Below are positions 44,335 to 55,600 of a stretch of DNA of 64,000 nucleotides, in pieces (the stretch's first letter is position 1; every line of letters starts with the position of its first letter). Below the pieces are notes generated by a model that saw only the letters and a program-made list of their open reading frames with translations, did not search any database and was not told the DNA's origin. Position numbers and translations under genes: made by a program. Source of the DNA: Brachyhypopomus gauderio (lineage: Eukaryota; Chordata; Actinopteri; Gymnotiformes; Hypopomidae); NCBI RefSeq assembly GCF_052324685.1, contig NW_027506879.1:1332001-1396000 (forward strand), read 5' to 3'.

Positions 44335-46058
44335 TATGGGAGGTATTTCCTGCCAATAATAAAACTAAAATGAAAACACTAAAATGAAAATGAAAATACC
44401 GTTTTGCCATTTCTTTTTCCATACATGTGTGAAAATATTATGACAAAATTAAAAATAAAATGAAATCACTTAATTTGCAATTTAATTTTTCACTCGAGCA
44501 CGGGTCATATGTGACAAATATAAAATGAAAATTAAAAAGGAGGATTGGCGCTACCTGCTGGTGATTTTCCTTTTCATTTTCTTTTTCCACTTTTCATTTT
44601 CGTTTTCAACTTCACCAGCATGCAAATACATGTAAATGAACAGTAGGCGGAGCTACAACTACAGTACCTCCCGTGAAATCCAGAGAGGGCAGCACAAGCG
44701 ACATGGCTAACGTTTTACTAGAAACGGCAAATGAGATTGTGAGGTTGGCGAATTGCCAGATTATATATTGCTTAGATGTGAAGTAATCTAGCAGGTTAAT
44801 AGTGTTGTATGTCGGAATATATGTGAAGTGGTAGAACGCTTAGGGTCTGGATCGGGGACCATGGAAAACCGCTCAGTGCGAGGTCGGCCTAGGTTGGACG
44901 TTGCCGAAGAGACGACGCTGAAGTTGGTTACTTATTCGCAGTTTCAGATTCGTTTGGCTACTTATTCGCAGCTCCTTATTCGGTTCACGATGCGTGTTTA
45001 CTGCGCACTTTGTTTAAAAGAGATAGATTAAACAAACGAGCATAGGAGGCTAGGAGCATACATTAAGAGGTTATTGTTTCCCATACTGATTTTGTGAATG
45101 TAGAAAAAAATATTAAAATATAAGGAAAGCATTCCTTTTTGTAAAATGGTTTATATTTCAAGTCGTTACAATTGTTTGTAATTTGTACATGATTATGGAA
45201 TTCGTCAGTATTTCTAATGTAAGGAAACATATTCTTAGATTTGAAAACTAAAAACACAGAAATGCTGTTCTAGAACACAAATCAATCGGAAGAAGATATA
45301 CAAGCACACAACATGGTATATTGAGCAGTGAACGAATTTACAGGGGAAGGTTCAGAGGCTTATTGAAGGCCTTATTTATAGTGGACCAGATCAATAACAA
45401 ATGAATCATAAAGAACAGGTCGCTCCCTAAGAGAAACCTGATTTTAGCCTGACCTACATAATTTTATACCTCAAATCTAACTGGAAACATGGCATATTGA
45501 GTAGTTAAGCACACAGGTGAAATGGTTCCAGACCCTAAGCGTTCTACCACTTCACATATATTCCGACATACAACACTATTAACCTGCAAGATTACTTCAC
45601 ATCTAAGCAATATATAATCTGGCAATTCGCCAACCTCACAATCTCATTTGCCGTTTCTAGTAAAACGTCAGCCATGTCGCTGTGTGCTGCCCTCTCTGGA
45701 TTTCACGGGAGGTACTGTAGTTGTAGCTCCGCCTACTGTTCATTTACATGTATTTGCATGCTGGTGAAGTTGAAAACGAAAATGAAAAGTGGAAAAAGAA
45801 AATGAAAAGTGGAAAATGAAAAAGAAAATCACCAGCAGGTAGCGCCAATCCTCCTTTTTAATTTTCATTTTATATTTGTCACATATGACCCGTGCTCGAG
45901 TGAAAAATTAAATTGCAAATTAAGTGATTTCATTTTATTTTTAATTTTGTCATAATATTTTCACACATGTATGGAAAAAGAAATGGCAAAACGGTATTTT
46001 CATTTTCATTTTAGTGTTTTCATTTTAGTTTTATTATTGGCAGGAAATACCTCCCATA
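44335..46058. mobile_element. Foldback element with inverted repeats of about 520 bp, between GEMIN2 and MIA2
   Basis: The left arm is 44335-44851 and the right arm about 45528-46058. They are near-perfect reverse complements, starting TATGGGAGGTATTTCCTGCC and ending with its complement. TTGTATC flanks both sides (44328-44334 and 46059-46065), a 7-bp duplication. The 680-bp centre has only a short unrecognised open stretch (44828-45031). The element fills most of the divergent intergenic space. Confidence 0.85.
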
Positions 46059-46065
46059 TTGTATC

Positions 46066-46631
46066 CAGTCATACAGTGTAATCTTATCTGTGTTATCCAT
46101 GTGTTACGCCAATTATATTGGTGTAGCCATCATGCAAAAGATCCCAGATGACAAAACATTTTAACATATTTACAGTCTTTACTCTTTATTTGTTTGAATT
46201 TTGTTATGTTTGTTTAATACATGCTAGTCAAATTCTGTTTGACACTTTAGTGACATGTTATTGTGTTTAAATTATTTACAGTAAGCTTAGAAATGAACTC
46301 AAAATACAGGATAATAACTTTTCTAAGCCTACTAAATTTGGTAAAATGTAATGAAATCCATGTGTGGAATGAATTCTGCACATTCATCAGTCTGATCCTG
46401 TATTGTCCTATAACCTCTGTGACGAGACGTGTACCTGTGTTAATGATTCACGGTCAGTAACCTCTAATCCACTCACACGGTGATCTGTCTGCGTGAGTGC
46501 AGCAGTAACACACACTATGTTATTTTTCTCTGGCTGCTGTTCTACCATTTTGTGCGTTTTGCTGTTGTTTTTGGAGATGGGCGTGCTGGGACGGTTCTAG
46601 TGTGATGAAGGATTCCTCTGCGTCCTTCACC
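46066..46631 (+). promoter_or_regulatory. MIA2 upstream region
   Basis: Unique AT-rich sequence before the MIA2 start, with no clear core promoter box. Untranslated first exon(s) could lie here. An in-frame ATG at 46605, nine codons before the chosen start, is in a weaker context. Confidence 0.3.
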
Positions 46632-49600
46632 ATGACTTCTGCAAGAGCCATCGTCTTAGTTCAGTGTATCCTTGGTTTTTTTTCCCAACAGGGCCTGGGA
46701 TTAATGTCTGACTACAAAAAATGTGGAGACTCTATATGTGAAAGTAAGATTTTCTTATTATAATTTTCTTTGTACATGAAGGTACACTTCATGAAGCTGC
46801 AGCTGTTTTGTAAAATTAATTCAAAATAAATTTTACAACTTTGTTATATTGGCAGCGGTCTGCTATTATATTTAAATCAAATTGATATTTAATCGTTGTT
46901 TTGATTGATAATGATCATTGGTCATGAAGCAAGGACACAAATAAATGTAATTTAAATTTAAACACATTTAATTCTGTTCTCCAAGTGGTGTTCACATTAT
47001 GTGTGTTTACATTTGGTACATGCAATCATTTAATTCTGTTCTTAGGGTGGTTCACATTTTCTGTGATTATCTTTGGGTTCCTGTGTTCATGTGTTCTGTT
47101 AGGTTCTTAGGAAGGTGTTAACATTGTGTACCTTTGTGTACTTGTGTTAATGAGTTGACTAGTGTTACATTGTGTGTTTTTATCTTTGGGGTCGTGTGTT
47201 CTTCTCTAAGGCATGATGAGTCGTGTGCAGGCAATACAAGACCATCAAGTGCAAGACTGCCGATATTTGAAGTTTAAAAAAGGAGACATGATAGTTGTTT
47301 ACCACAAACTTTCAGGAAGAAGGAATGATCTTTGGGCTGGAAGTGTAAGTTTTCTTATTTTTCCACCTGAAACATCTGATTTGTTTGGCTGAACTGAAGT
47401 ATGCTAATATCAGAGGTGGAGATTCCAACTTCAGAAAGTACAACTCCTTCCCATGATTTTATTCAATCTTGCTGGATTTTCTAATTATTGCCACGTAAAA
47501 TTAATGCAATCAACACAATCCAGGAAGCCTGAGCAAAATCTTGGAGAGGAGTTTTACTTTTTGTAAAAATGTATAGTGGTAATATGATGTAAATCCAGCA
47601 TCTTATACTACATTTTCATTTCTTTTTTTGCGTTCTACGTAGATCGAAAAGCAGTTTGGATATTTCCCTAAAGATGCTGTCAAAATTGATGAACTTTTTG
47701 TTGATGAAACAGATGAAATCAGGATTCCCACTCAGGTATTGATTCAGATTTGATATCTAAGTGAATACAAACACAAACTCATCCATCATTCACTAAGCTA
47801 CTGGATCACTGATATACATGTAAGACTTGAACATTTTAATTAAACACTTACTTCCTTTTCAGAAAATTGACTTCTACTGCATTGATGAATTTGGTTCAGT
47901 AATTGACAGTGATTTTGATGAGATGGATGATCAAGAAGCTCACTCTATGACATCTCCAGAGTTAGGTAACAGTGATCCAGACGATCCGGTCTCAGAATCA
48001 ACTGAAACAAAGCACAGTATCCAAAATGAGGAGACCAGACAGAGGGCCACGCAAGATCCTTCTAAGAAAAATGAATGGTTTAGCAATGATAAACAGAGCC
48101 AAAATGAGCCACAAGACGGGAGCAGTGACCAGGAGTCTTTCAAGAGCAGGAAATTGTCTTTGGATACTGATGGAAACAAACAGAAAGAGGAAAGTCCAGC
48201 TAAAATGTTTGGCTGGATCGGAGATGAACTGACCAATGTTTTTGGGTTTGGACAAAAGGATTTTAAGACTAACGACAAAGATATAACTAAGGATTTAACA
48301 GAAGTCATACATTCTCCCACAACAGAGTCTAGTTCCTGGTTGGATATAGGCATAAAGAATGTTTTAGCTTTTGGAAGAGGAGATATGTCAGACACATTGG
48401 AAGCCAAGGACACGGACATGGACACAGTTCCCAAGGACCAAACCACTGAGGACTTACTAGATAACAAGCACCTGTCGAGTCCTGGTGAGGAACTGGTCTC
48501 TAGTCTGAGAACAGAAAATGAGGGTCGTACACCTGATGTGGACACCAAAAATGAGAAAACTAGTGACAAGGACACAGGGTGGTATGGCAGCGCGTATTAC
48601 AGAATTGCAAACTTTTATGGAGAAACTCCAGATAAGACTGAAATAAATAATGATGGTAGAAAAGACAGAGGTTTGTCAGGAACAGACAGCCCAAGACTGA
48701 CTACAAGCAGACAGCCCCTAGACGATACAGGTTTTCAAGATGTATATACGTCAGAATCCATGTTCTCTGCTAATCGCCTGTCAGCCATGTTTGATGGTCT
48801 AAAATCACCATTTCAGTTAGATACAGCTGAAGAAGAAGAAGTAAAGAACAATGAAGAGACGTCAGAAGAGTCAGATCCAGGTAAGGACGTCCTCGATGTG
48901 CAGCACACTGATGAATATGACAATGATGACAACGATGGCATTAACATTAGTAAAAGTCCTACAGATGTGGTCAGTGAAACACAGTTATTGCCTGGCCAAA
49001 AATGCATTTTTAAAGGTAGCTCTCTCTTTGATGATGTCAGACAGTCACATGACTCCTGCCACAAACCTTACATACAGAGAGATGATGCACAAGAAAGCAA
49101 AGACCCAGAAACAACTGAAGAGAGTTTACTAGATCACACAGAGCCAAATGAGACATATGAAGACAAGTCTTCAGTTGCCAAGGTGCAAGACACAAATGCT
49201 CATGATAAATATACTGTGCTAGACATAAACACGGACCATGGGACTAGCGTTCATTCTGATGGTGTAGGCACATCTACACATTCAGGTAGCCAAATGGAGA
49301 ATACGTTTCTTTCTAATGTCACAATAGACGTAAATGTAGTTAGTAGTCCGATTGCTGAATCCAACACAATGGACCCGAGTGTAGACGACTCACGTGTGTC
49401 TCACTCAAACCCCTCCAACAATCAAGGTGATGATGTGTCACCAGGGCATAACGGTGATGAAGCATTAAGAGAGAGCTTAAAACTGTCAGATTTGTCAGAA
49501 CCAGACACATTGGATGAGTCATTAGAAAAGGGAGAACACACAAAAAGTCTAAATATTCACAGTAAGAGCAGAGCAGTTATGGGTACCAATGACAGGACGT

Positions 49601-52600
49601 TCAAGATCACACAGGTGAGGAGTGTGATGGCAAAAGATAACGTTTTGGTTACTACAAACAGAGAGCAGCGTGGACAAACTCAGTCTGAATCACATTCAGC
49701 TCCTAATATGACTGACATTACAGAGAGGCATAACAAAAGTTTAAATGAATCTGACAAGAGTAAAAATGAAGCTAACCAAATCATGGCATCATCTAAGATG
49801 GCCGAGGTAACTTTACCGTCAGCTGCTAGTGCTGAGGGGTCCAGAGCAGATCACATGGAGTCTGCTAGTGAAAAGGAAGGGTTAGACATTGTTCAAGAGG
49901 AGCTGAGGAATTCTGACACTGCCCACACTGCAGAACATCATCTCCAGGGCTTCCTATATCCTGACGGGGAGGAGGACACCAAACAGCAGCAGAATAGTGA
50001 GAGGGACCCTCGTGTCTCTGAACAGGAGAGTGAGAGGGACCCTCGTGTCTCTGAACAGGAGAGTGAGAGGGACCCTCATGTCTCTGAACAGGAGAGTGAG
50101 AGGGACCCCTGTGTCTCTGAACAGGAGAGTGAGAGGGACCCCCGTGTCTCTGAACAGGAGAGTGAGAGGGACCCCCGTGTCTCTGAACAGGAGAGTGAGA
50201 GGGACCCCCGTGTCTCTGAACAGGAACACAGTATGCGTGGAAAAATGGCAAACGGAATACTAAGTCAAACAGTAGGTCTGCCAGCACCAGAGGAGATCCA
50301 GTCATCTGATAACATTCCAGAACATTCCAGTGATTTTGGCAAGGCTGGCAGAGAACATGTCAGCTTACCCAAGGACACTAATGCCAATCATGTTGCATTT
50401 GATATTAATCAAAATAGCATTGACATCTTCACCAGACATGAAGAAAGAGACATCACTAACATTTGGCCTTCAGAAAGGGAAACCCAGCAGGAGTTTGATA
50501 ATGCAGATCCATTGCGAAATGCCAGTGAAGAGGTTGAAACATCTGATCATAACGGCAGTCGTGAAGTAACAGAGAAAAGTACTACTGAGAAAGAAATAAA
50601 GAATGACGGCCTCAAAACAGATGAGTCCGGAAATATCAGCGGGGCAGAACTGGACCCTGCGGAGATTATCAGTTTAAGTGACTCTCAAGGACAATGCTCA
50701 TACGGTTACACCACAGAACACTCCATGGAAAAAGGAGCTCAGACAGGTACAAATGAAAACTAATATATCAGTTGAGAATAATACTATGTATTCAGTAATG
50801 AAGTGTATTAAAAAATTGAGCAGTGATGGTAACAGTCATAGCTACAGTTTTAGTTGTGAATTCACTTTCTTCTCTTTATCCTACTTTTTGTCTTTACAGG
50901 TAAAAATGGCTGTGTTAATGCAGGCTGTGTTCGTGAAGGCTGTGTTAGTGAAGGCTGTGCTAGTGAAGCCTGTGTTAGTGAAGCCTGTGTTAGTGAAGCC
51001 TGTGTTAGTGAAGCCTGTGTTGGTGCAGGCTGTGTCAGTGAAGACTGTGCTAGTGAAGGCTGTGTTGGTGCAGGCTGTGTCAGTGAAGGCTGTGCTAGTG
51101 AAGGCTGTGTTGGTGCAGGCTGTGTTAGTGAAGGCTGTGTTGGTGCAGGCTGTGTTAGTGAAGGCTGTGCTAGTGAAGGCTGTGTTGGTGCAGGCTGTGT
51201 CAGTGAATGCTGTGTCAGTGAAGCCTGTGTCAGTGAAGGATGTGTTAGTGAAGGCTGTGCTAGTGAAGGCTGTGTTGGTGCAGCCTGTGTCATTGAAGGC
51301 TGTGTAAGTGAAGGCTGTGTCAGTGAAGGCTGTGTTAGTGACGGCTGTGTTAGTGAAGGCTATCTAAATGAGGACACACCAATCAGTGAGCAAAACACAG
51401 ATAAAACGGATCAGCTGGGAACCAGCCTTCATATGAATGACATTGAGGGCCTAATCAATAATACCTCTGACAACCAGCATGTGTCTGAGGAAGATGATGA
51501 TGACCCAGTAGAGGAGCCCCAAAGCAAGGAGGAAGATGCTACAGAGATTAACAGGATGACTTCCACAAGCAGGACAACCATGTCTGATTCAGACAACAAT
51601 ATCATGGCCCAGGTGTATATGGAAACTGAGGATTCCCAGAATGGTAACTGTTAGGTCTGAAAGCCGATTTAATCACTGTGTCGGATTGAGAGTACTCATA
51701 TAGGTTCTTCATTGTCCATGTAAGCACATGAATTAGGATATAAAGACACACAAGCTGATTCTATACCAGTCCTCTCACCTTCAAGTTTCATAAGAAAGTC
51801 TCAGTAATCTGTATCTTATCTGACTGTCCTCAACCAGGTCCGCACTGTGTATTTGTTGTTTTGCTTTGGTTTTGACAGGTGTACAACATGGACGTACAGC
51901 GTTTGTTGTTGACGTCACATCTGATGTTCTGTCATATGTTGCGAAGGAACTCGCACACCTGAAAGATGAGGTAGGTATGAGTTATGAGGTATGAGGTATG
52001 AGCTATGAGCTATGAGCTATGAGGTATGAGCTATGAGCTATGAAGTATGAGCTATGAGCTATGAAGTATGAGCTATGAGGTATGAGCTATGAGGTATGAG
52101 CTATGAGCTATGAGCTATGAGCTATGAGGTATGAGCTATGAGCTATGAAGTATGAGCTATGAGCTATGAAGTATGAGGTATGAAGTATGAGCTATGAGGT
52201 ATGAAGTATGAGGTATGAAGTATGAGCTATGAGGTATGAGCTATGAAGTATGAGTTATGAGGTATGAGCTATGAGGTATGAGCTATGAGGTATGAGCTAT
52301 GAGGTATGAGCTATGAAGTATGAGCTATGAGGTATGAGCTATGAGGTATGAGCTATGAGGTATGAGCTATGAAGTATGAGCTATGAGCTATGAGGTATGA
52401 GCTATGAGCTATGAGCTATGAGCTATGAAGTATGAGGTATGAGCTATGAGGTATGAAGTATGAGCTATGAGGTATGAAGTATGAGGTATGAAGTATGGAC
52501 TATGAAGTATGAGGTATGAGCTATGAAGTATGAGGTATGAGCTATGAGGTATGAAGTATGAGGTATGAAGCATGAGGTATGAAGTATGAGCTATGAGCTA

Positions 52601-55600
52601 TGAAGTATGAGGTATGAGCTATGAGGTATGAAGTATGAGGTATGAGCTATGAGGTATGAAGTATGAGGTATGAAGCATGAGGTATGAAGTATGAGCTATG
52701 AAGTATGAGGTATGAGCTATGAGGTATGAAGCAGAGCGAGGATTCCCGATGGGCCGGCTCATGTTTGGGCCGATTGGGAGGGAAAAAGAATTTTGGGCCG
52801 GATTTGGGCACGAAACTCCCGGGCTGAAAAAATGGCCCACTCCGGCCCTGGTATGAAGTATGAGGTATGAAGTATGAGTGGAGGCTGGCCGACGGTCTGC
52901 TCCTTTAAGACTCACTAAATTGTTCGATAGTATTTTTGTGTGTGTGGCGCACTGATGACATGTCATCTTAGTCGTTTGAAGGCACAGGTTGTGTCTGCTG
53001 AAGGAAGGTAGTGTTATAGAATGCTAACTGCTGAGGTTTGGTATGGACGTTAATGAAGATCAGAAAGTGAGTACGAAATACAGTAAGAACTTTCCGAGTT
53101 TATGAAGAAGTTTATGGTGTCAAGAAAACCGGTTTATTAATACGGGAACCTGCATAGCCACATACTAATAGTAAAGACCAGCGACAGCGACATAAAACAC
53201 GCAAAAGGTTTTATAATGAAACTAAATACTTGTGTTTATAATAATGTGTTTGGGATGACTAGAGCGTGCATTTGAGCAGTGCCACTTTAATCCTCACTAT
53301 CCGACACTGTGGCGTTCTGTAATTGGTGACGTGCAGAATGAACCATATGACATGTAGGGGTGAATGGACTCGTTAGTATTCATGCAGTGTACGGAAAAGG
53401 GTCGAGAAGACTTGAAATGAAATGGTCATAGATTACTACTAGTTTTGACAACATGGGCTACAAACATTAAAGTCACTTTGGTTATTTCGAAAAACATATT
53501 CTAGTTTAATAAGAAAGCATCTCCCCTTAGATGTGATGGAGTTCGCTTCCTCCATGCGCGCTGCGCACCGCGCTCGAGACGTTCTGCGCGTGCCGCTATG
53601 CCGTGCGACGGTTGACTGGACTTTGACAACAGCGCGTTTAACAGTGTAGTAATGGAGTATAGTCCGATAACAGAGAATTTAACAGTGTAGTAATGGAGTA
53701 TAGTCCGACAACAGTGCGTTTAACAGTGTAGTAATGGAGTATAGTCCGACAACAGTGCGTTTAACAGTGTAGTAATGGAGTATAGTCCGATAACAGAGCA
53801 TTTAACTGGAGTAATGGAGTATAGTCCGACAAGAGCGCGTTTAACAGTGTAGTAATGGAGTATAGTCCGACAACAGAGCATTTAACTGTGTGATACTGGA
53901 GTATATTCCCGACAACAGAGCATTTAACTGGAGTAATACTGATGTATAGTCCCGACAACAGAGCATTTAACTGGAGTAATACTGGAGTATAGTCCGACAA
54001 CAGAGCATTTAACTGGAGTAATACTGGAGTATAGTCCGACAACAGAGCATTTAACTGGAGTAATGGCAGACGACTATAAGGGCGACTCGGTGGTTTCAGA
54101 GGCGAAAGATCTTGAAGGAACTGCGAAGATGTTGTACAGTCTCGCCCTGGAGAAGATCAGAGATGTATGTGCCAGCTCTGATGAAACCACGCCAGCCAGT
54201 CAGATAACCTAGATGTTTATTGTTTTCATAGGTTTCAGTTTCAGATAAAAATGTATGTACAGTATGTATAAATGTACTTTTAAAATAACGCTTCTGCATT
54301 TCACGCGCATTGTAGTGCCTTCAGTTCAGAACTGTAGCTTAGTACATCCTCGATAATATTTGTACATGTATTTGATAGCTAACTAATCTTTATTTAGATG
54401 CCTGTTGGTCTTTAACATGCCTATAAACAGACTTGTGTTTTAGCTGTTAGCTATGCAGAGGAGGGAGGAGAAAAAGTGTGAGATCATTGTTAAGCACTTA
54501 ACCTTCCTCTTTTTATACAGAGACTGATTTCTTGTCTCGTGGACGTGTTTCCGTAGGTTGTGTCGTCACTTCCGGATGACATGCGACCAGGTCCTGACCT
54601 TTTTGGGTTGCCATGGGAGGCTGTGGTGTTCAGCGCCTTGTTGGGGCTCGTCACTGTATTCCTCTTCAGTTACAGGTTCATCCACTCAGTAAGTGAACAG
54701 AGCCGAACACTACAGTCTGACTCGGTGGCTTTACTTACACTTCGCTCCACATCAGTATATTTTATCATTCGTTACCTTTATTCAATGAGGGAAAGGCCTA
54801 GTTAGGGTGGTAATAAAGCTAGCAGCTGCTACATGCTAATACATCATCAACCACAGACAAACATGTACATAAATCACATATCTTTCTAAACACATACACA
54901 CTGCAGCACATGCATCCAAATATGCAGAGATTGTTTATGATGTATGATTGCATAAGACACAAGTCAAAGGTGACATCATATTTTTTGTCTACAGATTAAG
55001 AGCAGACTATATGCAAGTGAGTACTGCTCTTCACCCTCCGTATGGTATTAATCCTGTTAGTAGTGCTCAGGTTTGAATGGATGGGCGTAACCCTCTGGTC
55101 CGCAGGTAAAGAGAGGCGAATGGGACAGGCGGTGGCAGACCTGCTGGAGGAAAAGTGTAAAGTGCTGAATACCCTGAGTGAGTGTAAACACAAGGTGGGT
55201 TGACTTTGGATCTGTTTTTCACACATCATTTTCATCTCACATCTACCGTGTAAATACATTGTCAATAAGGTACAATGTGTTCTCTCACCAGTTTGAGAAG
55301 TTGGAAACTGCATTGCAAAATGGGGGACTCTCAGCTCAGGCTTCGGACAGAGAAAATCTGGAGGTATAGGATTCATTCTTTTAGTATCTATTATTATTTA
55401 TTTGTTATAGTTTGAGGGTCACATCACACATTGTTTTCCTGCTGTGAATGAATTCCTGCTCCTCTCATCCCCCTATTCAAGGGAATGTCTAAAAAGCTCC
55501 AGCAGTCAAATGCTGAGATGAAAAGTGAAATAGAGAGACTCCAGGAGGAGCTGACCAGCCAAAGCACGTTCCGCAAACAGCAGGAAGAGCAGGTGGTGTA

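Noticed and set aside
44828..45031. Open frame of 67 codons in the centre of the foldback element
   Set aside because: Too short, with no recognisable domain, and starting inside the inverted arm.
47827..47862. In-frame extension upstream of MIA2 exon 4 (ATG at 47827)
   Set aside because: It lies before the TTTTCAG acceptor. Phase and SH3 continuity require splicing at 47863.
50747..50763. Read-through of MIA2 exon 4 to a stop at 50763 as the normal end
   Set aside because: A CAG|GTACAA donor at 50746 joins exon 5 in phase, and the membrane and coiled-coil exons follow. Read-through would need intron retention.
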